A DNA stretch of 64,000 nt from the NCBI RefSeq assembly GCF_014698965.1, contig NZ_JACXAE010000083.1:1-64000 (forward strand), read 5' to 3'. Numbering within the stretch: position 1 is the stretch's first letter; each line of letters opens with the position of its first letter. The notes under the pieces are model-generated. The model was not told where the DNA came from. It ran no database searches and worked only from the letters and a program-made list of their open reading frames with translations. The DNA is from Iningainema tapete BLCC-T55 (lineage in GTDB: Bacteria > Cyanobacteriota > Cyanobacteriia > Cyanobacteriales > Nostocaceae). Shown here piece by piece: positions 29,316-37,854 of the stretch. The translations under genes were made by a program, and so were the position numbers.

Positions 29316-29664
29316 TGATTTATTTTTTTGTGCTAAAATAAAAAAACTAAGATAACTATGCTGTTACTTAGCTACCTTTTAAATAAGACGAATGCCAATT
29401 ATTAAGCAAGCTTAATGAAATACATTTAGCTACAAATTAGTAATTTAAAATTTAAATCAATTTTGCTTTATAAATAGTGTAAGATTAGACTACTTAACTG
29501 CAATTCAGCAAAATAAAAATTAAAAAACAAAAATTGTTTTACTAATAGAAGATTATTGTAGCAAAGTAATGGAAGTGTAAAGGCGATCGCCGCAAAATAT
29601 CCCCAACATATTCTTGATCTGTAGGGTAGGCATTACCCACCCTAAGAGTATTTCAAAAATCAAA
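29316..29664. other. Intergenic region between duplicated modules, with an argD-like footprint
   Basis: Mostly AT-rich sequence upstream of oxidase copy 1. At 29582-29618 a stretch matches the argD coding region at 26644-26680, including 19 consecutive identical bases (AAAATATCCCCAACATATT) and the preceding GCG.TCGCCG. It is in the same orientation as argD. This looks like a relic left when the oxidase/Tat module was duplicated next to argD. Confidence 0.6.
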
Positions 29665-30570
29665 TTAGATTTGAATTGCAATCGTGGCAACATCAAAGTC
29701 TGTGAGCCGAGTTATCACTCCAGAATTTTTATCAATGGTGTGTAGGTATTTAGGTGACTCATATCTACGCGCACCTAGAGCAATTAATTGGTTCGATGAC
29801 GAGCAAACCAAGCCACTGAAACCACTATTCCAAGGTTGACTGTTAAAGCTTAATGGCGTTGTTTGCCCCTTGCCCTTATCAATCAACTCCAAATTAGTTT
29901 CGCCTCTACGCTCAGTAACGATTCCATAGAGATTGCCATCCGGACATTCAGCAGCACTAGTAACCCGCAGGTTTCCAGGCAGTTTATTTTCCTCTGTAAT
30001 CTCGCCGTTCTGGAGGTTAATCGTCACTATAGTGAGGGGAGGCGTGCCATTTTTTTTGCCGACTATACCACCCAAGGAGCCATCTCTCCGTGTCAGCAGG
30101 CTGAGCAGCGCTTCTTGCCGTTTAATTTCGGAAACAGTCACGGTTCTTGGAGAAGCACCTAGAATGATCAGACGAGTGGGTTGAACGGCGTTCTTACCGA
30201 AAGTATTAGTAGACACTACAAGTGTACCATCTTTTAAGGCAGCAAAACCGCTCAGTTGTTCACCAGGTTCTAGAATAGGTGCGGTAGTCAGTGTAGTCGT
30301 CTTTACTCCAGTCGCTAAGACTAATGACTGCACGACAATTGGTCGGAGAATCGATGTAACTGTGATGTTGGCGATTTCGTCAATATCTTCTGTACTATCT
30401 ACTTCGGGAGTGAGCGAGTCATCGGTGCTGGGTACAGAATCAGAAACACCTAATATGACTACTGGTGGCGTCTGTGCAACAGTTCTGTTTATGAGGGTTC
30501 CTACAGCAGCAGCGACAGTTGTTGCCGCCGCAACCTGCCCAAACTGTCTGCGTGTTAACTTCAGTTTCAT
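29665..30570 (-). CDS. Tat-exported protein, copy 2, partner of copper-radical oxidase
   Basis: 301 residues, an obvious paralogue of the 26963-27871 product. It has the same twin-arginine signal (KLTRRQFGQVA), the same end (the last residues read FDVATIAIQI against FDVAKIAIQI) and the same central motifs (NSQPWNSGFSGLVCSSSNQLIALGARRYESP). The middle is more diverged, with an acidic linker near 45-65. It lies 84 bp downstream of oxidase copy 2. The exact family is not recognised; a beta-propeller-like secreted protein is likely. Confidence 0.65.
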   Translation of the reverse strand: MKLKLTRRQFGQVAAATTVAAAVGTLINRTVAQTPPVVILGVSDSVPSTDDSLTPEVDSTEDIDEIANITVTSILRPIVVQSLVLATGVKTTTLTTAPILEPGEQLSGFAALKDGTLVVSTNTFGKNAVQPTRLIILGASPRTVTVSEIKRQEALLSLLTRRDGSLGGIVGKKNGTPPLTIVTINLQNGEITEENKLPGNLRVTSAAECPDGNLYGIVTERRGETNLELIDKGKGQTTPLSFNSQPWNSGFSGLVCSSSNQLIALGARRYESPKYLHTIDKNSGVITRLTDFDVATIAIQI

Positions 30571-30654
30571 ATTTAATTCTTGAAATTACTACATTTTGTC
30601 AGGAAAAAAAGTAAGTGCTGTTTTTTTACCAGTCTTCTATTAGCCATGAGTCAA

Positions 30655-32061
30655 CTATGCTAATTGAATCCAACGTGCCACTGAGGGAACGTTATTGTTG
30701 TCAGTAATAGACAGCATGTAATAGCCAGGAGGTGCTAGGTTCCGGTTACTCGTTACAGTAACGCTCATAGAAGTACTAGTTCTAGAGTTAATTGGCACAT
30801 CTACTAGCCGTTGTTCTGTCTCCATGCCATGAGTTGTTGCCATTGGTTTGATCAGATTTACCCATTTAATGTTCCCCGCTTGGGGTGTCCCGATTGTAAT
30901 TGTCCCACCGTATCCGACGGAAGATGGAGCGCTTTGAATCACGGGTCGTGTTTGTGACATATATGCCGGACTATAAACTTCCAGCCGATATTCAACAATA
31001 CCCCGGTTGGGATTTCCGCCAGCTACAACAACTCTGCCATCTGGCAGGAGCAGCGCCACTGAATGATAAACACGACCGTTGATATTTGGTGTCTCCACTG
31101 CTGTCCAGGTATTCGTTGCCGGGTTGTAAATTTCAGCAGGCAGTGTTGATTGTGCTACGTCCTCGTCTGCTCTACTACCATTACAAACAAACACCGTGCG
31201 ATTGGGCAACAAGACTGCATTGTGATGCATCCTGGGATTAATTAAAGAGGGTGCTGCCGTATAACTGGGGTTACTCACTTTGAGATCAACAATATTGACT
31301 CTTGTAGTTGCACCACCATTGCCGCCACCGATAATCATCACCTTTTGGTCTTGAGCCGGTGGTAGCAACACACTGGCTGCTTGGTTCCCATAATCTGAAT
31401 TTTGCAATCCAGAAACAGGCTGTTCAGCGATCGCTCGATTGAACCTTCCCGGCAAGGTGAAGATGCGTGGCGATACACCATTGTTCCCGCCTAATTGGGC
31501 ACCCGAATAGAAAATTTTGCCACTACTGAGCAGAAAAAGGTGGGCATACATTGGAACAGGACTGGTTTGTTGGGAAAAAATGCTCCAACTGCTGCCTGTA
31601 AAAACTTCTGGGTTTCTGTCCAGGTTGCCATTTACATCCAAACCCGAAATCGCAAAAATTCTCCCGCTACCCAAAGTTAATACAGTAGGATACCAACGAC
31701 CCCTATTCATTGATGCCACCTCAGTCCATGTCTCAGTGATGGGGTCAAATACGAAGGTGGCTGTCTCTCCATAGAATGGGTCATACTGTATAGTGCCACC
31801 TGCAGCCAACAATCTACCATTAGGTCTGAACGACTGACCTGCGCAGAAAATATCAATTACGTTTCCGGCACTATCAAGTGGGATCGACGGACGAGTGAAG
31901 GTACCATTATTCACATTCCACAAAGCAGCACCCGCAGCCGAATTGCCAAAGTTGTTCGGATCGTTACCCGAACCTGTGAAGAACAAGACCTTGCCCGTGT
32001 GTAGTAAAGCAGCATGGACAGGATTAATCGGACAGTTGTAGGACAATAATTGCCAAGGCAT
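30655..32061 (-). CDS. Copper-radical oxidase (galactose/glyoxal oxidase-like), copy 2
   Basis: 468 residues, the same length as copy 1 and collinear with it. The active-site residues are at the same numbers: Cys73 (IFCAGQSF), Tyr124 (GRWYPT), Tyr332-His333 (GRVYHSVALLLPDG) and His411 (ATTHGMETEQR). Like copy 1 it has no signal peptide. Differences cluster on the propeller surface, for example around residues 155-220, where substrate specificity may differ. It is the first gene of the four-gene leftward run. Confidence 0.87.
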   Translation of the reverse strand: MPWQLLSYNCPINPVHAALLHTGKVLFFTGSGNDPNNFGNSAAGAALWNVNNGTFTRPSIPLDSAGNVIDIFCAGQSFRPNGRLLAAGGTIQYDPFYGETATFVFDPITETWTEVASMNRGRWYPTVLTLGSGRIFAISGLDVNGNLDRNPEVFTGSSWSIFSQQTSPVPMYAHLFLLSSGKIFYSGAQLGGNNGVSPRIFTLPGRFNRAIAEQPVSGLQNSDYGNQAASVLLPPAQDQKVMIIGGGNGGATTRVNIVDLKVSNPSYTAAPSLINPRMHHNAVLLPNRTVFVCNGSRADEDVAQSTLPAEIYNPATNTWTAVETPNINGRVYHSVALLLPDGRVVVAGGNPNRGIVEYRLEVYSPAYMSQTRPVIQSAPSSVGYGGTITIGTPQAGNIKWVNLIKPMATTHGMETEQRLVDVPINSRTSTSMSVTVTSNRNLAPPGYYMLSITDNNNVPSVARWIQLA

Positions 32062-32167
32062 TTTAGAAAAGTTGTTTGCAAAAATTAAAACAGTTAACGC
32101 TGATTAGCTTCAGCGTATGAATTCAAACTTATAACTTTTTTTTCTCTGCTAAAGTTAAAATTTATTT

Positions 32168-32857
32168 CTACATCTCTACGGGATGTTGCCCATAAAAGGG
32201 TAATGCTTCTGCCCAATTAGGACGTTTCCCTTGTTGCCACTCTAAGTATGCCAGTTGCAATATGCTTGTTACCGTCGCTGCTAACTCAGATTTTGCTTCA
32301 ATGAGTTGATAACTGGTGTTCCAGCTAGCAAGTTTTTCCTGCCATGCAACTGGAGTGAACACAGTATCTGGTAATAAAACTTTAAGTTCAGAAATATCTG
32401 GGGTGGGTTGATAGATAGCACCATAAACTTGCCCCCTTTGTGCTGGCATTTGTACGGCAATACAAGAAACTTCATTACTTCTGCCTTCTGCCTTCTGCCC
32501 TCTGCCTTCTTTTGACCATGCCACTGCTGCTAATGTGGAAATAGCAAATACAGGAATATTTAATTGTTGTCCCAATGTACGGGCAGTGACAACACCAATT
32601 CTAGTACCAGTAAAACCACCTGGTCCCTTTGCTACAGCAATGAATGCTAAGTCTGCCCAAGTTTGCGGTTTGATAAATTCAACTATATATTGATGCATCC
32701 GGGTGGATAATTCACGCTCTAAATTCCACACATTAGAACGTGTGTCAAGAGCAAAATTACTCATTGCTAAGCCCAACTCTGGAGTTGTGGTATGTAGCGC
32801 CAATCCATATTTTGTTGGTTCGAGATGTTCTAGCTGGGTGTTCAAATCTAGTTGCAT
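32168..32857 (-). CDS. tsaB: TsaB, tRNA N6-threonylcarbamoyladenosine synthesis subunit
   Basis: 229 residues, an ASKHA-fold partner of TsaD needed for t6A at position 37 of ANN-decoding tRNAs. Key features are YGLALHTTTPELGLA at the start and FIAVAKGPGGFTGTRIGVVTARTLGQQ in the middle. Between residues about 118 and 130 a stretch EGRGQKAEGR interrupts the normal sequence; it is encoded by a heptamer tandem repeat and keeps the frame. The gene is monocistronic and not disrupted. Confidence 0.9.
   Translation of the reverse strand: MQLDLNTQLEHLEPTKYGLALHTTTPELGLAMSNFALDTRSNVWNLERELSTRMHQYIVEFIKPQTWADLAFIAVAKGPGGFTGTRIGVVTARTLGQQLNIPVFAISTLAAVAWSKEGRGQKAEGRSNEVSCIAVQMPAQRGQVYGAIYQPTPDISELKVLLPDTVFTPVAWQEKLASWNTSYQLIEAKSELAATVTSILQLAYLEWQQGKRPNWAEALPFYGQHPVEM
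32479..32510. repeat. Heptamer tandem repeat (TTCTGCC) inside tsaB
   Basis: Three exact TTCTGCC units, one CTCTGCC and a partial fifth lie in the tsaB coding region. Read on the minus strand they encode the extra GRGQKAEGR stretch. The surrounding conserved sequence continues in frame on both sides, so the gene probably remains functional. Confidence 0.75.
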
Positions 32858-33007
32858 TACAAATCAATTAGCAGTCAAGCCTTTCTCAAAATCAACTGTA
32901 GCACTGTTTTTTGAGCAGAAATAATATTTGCAGTAATGGTATTTTGACTGAGAGTGCGATCGCTTGCCAATAATATCTATTAATTCTAGTAATATCATAT
33001 ACTAAAA

Positions 33008-33100
33008 ATGACCATAAAAATACGTAAACATATTTATTTAGAACCTCGTCAAGATGCCATCCTCAAGCAGCTTGCCAATCAAACGGAAATTAGTAAATGA
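33008..33100 (+). pseudogene. Truncated ribbon-helix-helix antitoxin gene
   Basis: An ATG opens a 30-residue peptide, MTIKIRKHIYLEPRQDAILK..., ending QLANQTEISK and a TGA. The strand-helix pattern is that of CopG/RHH antitoxins, which would continue with a second helix after EISK. The premature stop and the absence of a toxin gene downstream mark it as a relic. Confidence 0.55.
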
Positions 33101-33237
33101 CTTCTCATAAAACTGAGAATATTCTTTCACTGGCGAATAAATGACAATCTCTTCACCTACTCAAATCTCACCCTTCCACAACCACCAAGCACTCCGGTAA
33201 AATCAAAAGTTACGCCACCAACCCAGCATCAACTAGC

Positions 33238-34059
33238 GTGAAAACAGACACTATATTCTATCGCCTATTCCAAAGCTTCCCCAGCATCTTCTTTGAACTT
33301 ATCAACCAACCCCCAGAAACCGCCGACACCTACCAATTTTCATCCGTCGAAGTCAAACAACTCGCTTTCCGCATTGATGGCGTATTTCTCCCCAAAAGTA
33401 ATGCATCATCCCCCATCTACTTCGTCGAAGTCCAATTTCAACCCGATAAAAAATTCTACTCTCGCTTGTTTACGGAAATCTTTCTTTACCTTGATAAAAC
33501 CAAACTTACCAACAATTGGCGTGGAGTGGTAGTTTATCCAAGTCGCAGTATTGATATAGGAGAAACAGAACGGTATATAGAATTACTCTCATCTGAACGA
33601 GTCACGCGCATATATTTGGATGAATTGGGCTCCACAGCAGAACAGTCGATTGGTATTGAGACTGTTAAATTAGTAATAGAGCCTTCGGAGAGTGCACTCA
33701 CAAAAGCCAGCGAGTTAATCAACCTCGCCAGACAACAAATAGTCTCAGAAATTACCCAACGGGAATTTCTCGAATTGATAGAAACGATTATTGTCTATAA
33801 ATTCCCTTTGAAAAGTCGAGAGGAGATTGAGCAAATGTTTGGATTTAGGGAGTTAAAACAAACTAAAGTTTATCAAGAAGCCAAGCAAGAAGGTAAAACA
33901 GAAGGAAAACTAGAAGGTAAATTGTCAGCAGTTCCTTTTATGTTGAGTTTAGGTGCGACTGTCGAACAAATAGCTGAGGCGTTGGGGTTAGATGTTGAGT
34001 TAGTTCGATTGGTAGCTGCTAAAGCTAATGCTAACGAGGAACAAAGTGGCGAATCCTAA
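33238..34059 (+). CDS. Rpn/DUF2887-family PD-(D/E)XK nuclease-like protein
   Basis: 273 residues with a GTG start. The N-terminus MKTDTIFYRLFQSFPSIFFELI is standard for the family. Catalytic residues are seen in FRIDGVFLP (Asp) and YFVEVQFQPD (ExQ). The C-terminal third is helical and charged, with the Gly-Lys repeats EGKTEGKLEGKL common in this group, and a final helix-turn-helix-like stretch, ATVEQIAEALGLDVELVRLV. Rpn proteins promote recA-independent recombination and are often mobile. It is intact but surrounded by decayed genes. Confidence 0.85.
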   Translation: MKTDTIFYRLFQSFPSIFFELINQPPETADTYQFSSVEVKQLAFRIDGVFLPKSNASSPIYFVEVQFQPDKKFYSRLFTEIFLYLDKTKLTNNWRGVVVYPSRSIDIGETERYIELLSSERVTRIYLDELGSTAEQSIGIETVKLVIEPSESALTKASELINLARQQIVSEITQREFLELIETIIVYKFPLKSREEIEQMFGFRELKQTKVYQEAKQEGKTEGKLEGKLSAVPFMLSLGATVEQIAEALGLDVELVRLVAAKANANEEQSGES

Positions 34060-34230
34060 CACTTTAACTAATCGCGTTTGAAAGCTCGTGCTTTTAATAA
34101 AATCATCATATATTCTAATTGCTCGTAAACATCTAACTCAGCTAATTCCATTGGATTTAGTGTCTTCCACTTTCCCGAGAAACAAACAGCCATTTTCTTC
34201 TGTGATAACGAATCAATTCACGTCTTGTCA

Positions 34231-34453
34231 CTAGATTTTAACTGTGATTCTTTCACGAATGACTTCTTTGCCAAAAAGTTGTTGCTCTGCAAGTTCTCGA
34301 TTTGCTATTAAAATTAGCTCGATCGCTTCGTGCAAACTAACTCTCGCTGAAGAAGCGCGTTTTCTCTTGGATGTTTGCACCAGGCAATTCTTGGACGTAA
34401 CCAATATACCAATTATCTACTTTTTCAAATACAGCAGTAAACGAGTTTTCCAT
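34231..34453 (-). pseudogene. HicB-family antitoxin gene, frameshifted
   Basis: On the minus strand from the ATG at 34453, MENSFTAVFEKVDNWYIGYVQELPGA is the HicB N-terminus. A frame change near 34350 is needed to continue as RVSLHEAIELILIANRELAEQ, then GKEVIRERITV and a stop at 34231. Without the shift the frame ends after SES. No HicA toxin gene is visible beside it. Confidence 0.75.
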
Positions 34454-34542
34454 AAAAAATCAAAAATTAGGGTAGGTTGGCAACTTTTATCTTATATTAG
34501 CTTGGGAATGCGTAATTGATTGTTGTGCCTCCTGAAGTATGG

Positions 34543-34625
34543 CATAGGCAGAGCCTATGGGAATGCATTCCCAGCCGGAGGCTGGGAACGAGGAGAGCGG
34601 GAGGCTGGGAACGAGGAGGGGAGGA
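34543..34625. repeat. Palindrome and direct-repeat cluster
   Basis: CATAGGC/GCCTATG (34543-34559) and TTCCCAGCC/GGCTGGGAA (34568-34588) are inverted repeats. GGAGGCTGGGAACGAGGAG-type sequence is then repeated directly twice, followed by a run of GAGG units. This is typical dispersed-repeat DNA of filamentous cyanobacteria and does not code. Confidence 0.7.
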
Positions 34626-34633
34626 GGAGAGGG

Positions 34634-35236
34634 CTAATCGGCAAGATTATAAAGTTCACGCCAGGAATTTAACTCTTGCTTCAGGCGCGTGCGCACACCT
34701 TCGGGGGAGATGACTTGGCACTGCGATCTATAAGGTAAGATTTCTCTCATGAGCCAAAAGGTATTTGATACCATGCGCTTAACTTGCCTAATTGGTGGTT
34801 CGGTGTCTAACCAAATTACGTCACTATCATCAGGTTTGCGTTCGTAACTAAAAGCTAGTCCACCTTGGAGATGCAGCACAACTTCAATTTTGTCTAAGTC
34901 ATTTTTCCACTTTCTGTCGATAGAAGCTACAGATGCTTCTGTAATTCTATCTAGTCGCAAACTCCAGTTGTGAATTAATGCTGGTAAGTCTTGATTTCCT
35001 TCTGATTCTTCACACCAGCAATCTAAATACTGTCGCTTTTCGCGGAAAGTGATCTTGGCATGTAGTACAGTATAGTTCCACTGGCGATCGGCTGCATCTC
35101 GATAGGAGAGGCAAAAAGGTTGCTGTTGCAGAATTTGACGCTAGGTCGCTGCAGTCAAATAATCTGTAGCTATACAAATGGGATTAGCAATTGTACATAA
35201 GAAGCCTCTCACAGCTTTAGGTAAATTTGCTGGCAT
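34634..35236 (-). pseudogene. WYL-domain protein gene with an internal nonsense codon
   Basis: From the ATG at 35236, an open frame runs to a TAG at 35141-35143, then continues in the same frame as a WYL domain: QQQPFCLSYRDAADRQWNY, YLDCWCEESEGNQDLPA, NWSLRLDRITEASV, and a C-terminal half ending SWRELYNLAD. The N-terminal part expected for a full-length WYL regulator is missing. The pattern resembles WYL proteins often found near cyanobacterial CRISPR loci, but no array is adjacent. It is probably inactive unless the 34634-34960 segment is expressed alone. Confidence 0.7.
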
Positions 35237-35613
35237 GAAAATTCATCCACTAAGAGCCAAACAAGCAGTAACAGAAACTTTATTTTAGCGTGTCGCACTG
35301 ATACTTTCTAAAATAAGCCAAATTGTGTTAAGTGTTTGAATAAGCTACTTAATTAACCTTTGCATCTCCACTCTATACCTTTCCTCAACCCTACGGAGGT
35401 TATAGAGTAGCAGCTAAGTATTTTTTCCCTCATTCAAAATAGAAACAACAGTAAATACTATCAAATTAATCAGCAATAAAATTCGTCAGTTTCCTCGATT
35501 ACTTTTTTATTTAAAACCTGAATAATAAATTTATTCGCTAGAAGGAACTAATCATAAAAGGAACTACCTACTAGGCGAGAAGTCCACTTTTAATTTTTTC
35601 AGAAAAGATTGTT
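35237..35613. other. Gene-free upstream region of the surface-fibre locus
   Basis: About 375 bp, AT-rich, with no open frame of note. It must contain the promoter for the chaperone-usher locus. GAAGGAACTAATC and AAAGGAACTACC repeat each other near 35540-35565. No recognisable operator or riboswitch was seen. Confidence 0.4.
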
Positions 35614-36117
35614 ATGAAACTACATTTAGCTTTTGTTTCTGCTTTAGTTCTCGGTGCTACCGCTGCCTTTACACCTGCTGCTTTTGCAGGCACCACCGCA
35701 ACTGTACCAATCTCAGGTACAGTTGCTTCTACACTGAATATTTCAGCTACCGCTACCGCTGGAGCTAGTACCCTTAACCTAACGAGCGGCGAGAAAATCG
35801 TAAAAGTCGCTGACCTTGCTATCGATACCAACAACTCTACAGGTTACACATTAACCGTTAGCTCAGGAAATTTAGCCAACCCTGATTCGGCAACTCCCAT
35901 CAGCTATCAAGTAAAAGTGGTTGACGGTACTGCAACTGCTCCTGCCTCAGGAGATTTCACTGTTGCTAGTGGTACTGACCTAACTGATGGAACCTCTGTA
36001 GCTAATGGTGCTGGTACTAACGGTAAGTCTCTATATATCAAATATACCCCAGCCGCTCTTCAAGACCCAGGCAATTACACTGGAACAATTAACTTAAGTG
36101 TAGCTGACAACTCCTAA
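35614..36117 (+). CDS. Secreted subunit of a chaperone-usher fibre, candidate major pilin
   Basis: 167 residues. A signal peptide (MKLHLAFVSALVLG, cleavage after AAFAG) is followed by a Ser/Thr/Ala-rich beta protein without cysteine. The mature N-terminus TTATVPISGTVASTLNIS has the alternating pattern of a donor strand, and the ending TGTINLSVADNS that of a final strand. It shares YIKYxPAALQDPGNY and a LxVxDN end with the next gene. With a chaperone and usher gene downstream, it is the likely fibre subunit. The family name is not certain; it resembles spore-coat-U-type subunits. Confidence 0.6.
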   Translation: MKLHLAFVSALVLGATAAFTPAAFAGTTATVPISGTVASTLNISATATAGASTLNLTSGEKIVKVADLAIDTNNSTGYTLTVSSGNLANPDSATPISYQVKVVDGTATAPASGDFTVASGTDLTDGTSVANGAGTNGKSLYIKYTPAALQDPGNYTGTINLSVADNS

Positions 36118-36290
36118 CACAATAATTGTCTGGTGAAATGATGGTATGGGTAGCGTTGTCCGTGCTGCCCTTACCCTGAACTGGCAAAACACCACGATGA
36201 CATGACTGTAATCCCTATTATGACTTGGTGTAATGTGCAACTTTCCGAAAAATCTCACTCCCCAACCCCCGGTGGGCTTACTTCCCGGCT

Positions 36291-36749
36291 ATGAGACTGG
36301 TAATTAAACAAAAGTTACTTTCTTTATTGCTGCTTCTGACTAATATGCAACCTGCTGTTGCCCAACCTTCGATTACGGTATCTGCTAACAGTAATAATAG
36401 CAATCTGAATCTAGCAGGTGAGGGTAATACCTTAGAATACATCGTTAAAGTAGCAACATTAGCGCTCTCTGAATTTGGTGCTAATGGTTTTACCTTAACA
36501 GTTAGTTTAGGTAATTCAGGAAATTTAGCAAAAGCGGACGGGAAAACTCCGATTCCTTTTCAAGTTACCACAGTTCCTGGGGGTTCAAATCCTCCAGGAG
36601 TGACTGCTTTCTCCACTCCATCAGGAAATAACTACACAGTCTCCTCAAATTTAGCCTCACTAGATTTATATATCAAATACAAACCAGCAGCCTTGCAAGA
36701 TCCTGGTAATTACGGTAGCAGTCTGAATTTAGATGTAGTTGATAACTAG
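36291..36749 (+). CDS. Second secreted fibre subunit, candidate minor pilin or tip
   Basis: 152 residues. The signal peptide (KQKLLSLLLLLTNMQPAVAQ) is followed by a beta-rich protein paralogous to the preceding gene: GFTLTVSLGNSGNLA, YIKYKPAALQDPGNYGSSLNLDVVDN. It differs from copy 1 in having a shorter N-terminal donor-strand region, starting PSITVSANSNN, which could mark a terminal subunit. It lies 173 bp after the first subunit and 299 bp before the chaperone gene. Confidence 0.6.
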   Translation: MRLVIKQKLLSLLLLLTNMQPAVAQPSITVSANSNNSNLNLAGEGNTLEYIVKVATLALSEFGANGFTLTVSLGNSGNLAKADGKTPIPFQVTTVPGGSNPPGVTAFSTPSGNNYTVSSNLASLDLYIKYKPAALQDPGNYGSSLNLDVVDN

Positions 36750-37048
36750 TGGTCTGTCTCATTAATTTTGAGTGATTATAGTCAGTACTAAGCGTGTTTT
36801 TTGAGTGATTTTCTGCTCACTAAAAACCCGCAAGTTTTGTGTAGAGTAATAAACTAAAAACTTTTAACTGATTTGCTGTATCAGTTTTCAGCTTCCAGTT
36901 TTCAGGTTCATCGCAGATGTGATTCACATCAATTAGACTGAAAGTTTTGGTTGTGAGTAAGACTACACTGCCTGATAAGTACAGATGGTAATGTTCATTG
37001 GTTTAAGAGTGCGATCGCACTATTCATTATGATTAAGGCGTTAATACT

Positions 37049-37810
37049 ATGAAATTTTCATTACGACATATTCTATTTACTTGGTGCTTATTACTTTTGG
37101 GTGTACAACCCGCTTTAGCATTCAAATTGCTGCCGATGTCTAGAGTCTTTACTCCCAGTGGTTTAGGTGCAACTCAGTCCTATGAAATTGTCAACGATGC
37201 CAATGAACCACTGGCAGTGGAAATGTCTGTGGTTAAACGACAAATGGATGTAACAGGTAGAGAAAGCTACTCTGATGCTGATGATGACTTTCTGATTTAT
37301 CCACCACAAATTTTGCTGAAAGCTGGTGAAAAACAAACTGTACGTGTAACTTGGTTAGGTGATTCCAAACCAACATTAGAACTAGCATATCGTCTGATAG
37401 CACAGCAAGTGCCAATCGAATTGCAGCCGAATCAAAACAATCAAACAAGACCTGTAGGTCAAGTAAAAATATTAATGCGCTACATGGGTTCTATTTTTAT
37501 CCGTCCCTCAAATGTTCAACAGAAAGTGGTGGTAGATACCGTAAAACTGCAAAAAGGTAACAACGGTGCCAATGAGTTAGCTATTACCTTAAACAATCAA
37601 GGTAATGCTCGTGCAATTTTGAAAAAATCCAGCTTACATCTAACTGCTCAAGGGCAAGGAACAACAGTTCATCTTAACCCTGAACAACTAGTAGGAATAA
37701 ACAATGCTGTGATTCTTGCTGGAAACAAACGTCGCTTTGTGATTCCTTGGCCTGTTGGTTTACCTGTCGGTGAAGTATCAGCCACATTTAATTTTGAGCA
37801 AGGAAAGTAA
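37049..37810 (+). CDS. PapD-like periplasmic pilus chaperone
   Basis: 253 residues. A signal peptide (CLLLLGVQPALAF) is followed by a two-domain immunoglobulin-like protein. The first domain shows the chaperone signature SYEIVNDANEPLAVEMSVV, then FLIYPPQILLKAGEKQTVRV, where pilus chaperones place the subunit-binding strand. The second domain ends in EVSATFNFEQ. It would hold subunits by donor-strand complementation and deliver them to the usher encoded 44 bp downstream. Confidence 0.88.
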   Translation: MKFSLRHILFTWCLLLLGVQPALAFKLLPMSRVFTPSGLGATQSYEIVNDANEPLAVEMSVVKRQMDVTGRESYSDADDDFLIYPPQILLKAGEKQTVRVTWLGDSKPTLELAYRLIAQQVPIELQPNQNNQTRPVGQVKILMRYMGSIFIRPSNVQQKVVVDTVKLQKGNNGANELAITLNNQGNARAILKKSSLHLTAQGQGTTVHLNPEQLVGINNAVILAGNKRRFVIPWPVGLPVGEVSATFNFEQGK

Positions 37811-37854
37811 AAACCTTATTTAGCTAATAATCTCTAGATCAAAACTCTTCAAAA

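Noticed and set aside
34068-34193. 41-codon minus-strand frame (MAVCFSGKWKTLNPMELAELDVYEQ) downstream of the HicB relic
   Set aside because: It reads plausibly but is very short, has no recognised family and sits among broken genes; it may be the tail of another lost gene.
34244-34519. 91-codon plus-strand frame
   Set aside because: It is antisense to the frameshifted HicB gene, whose minus-strand reading is far more convincing.
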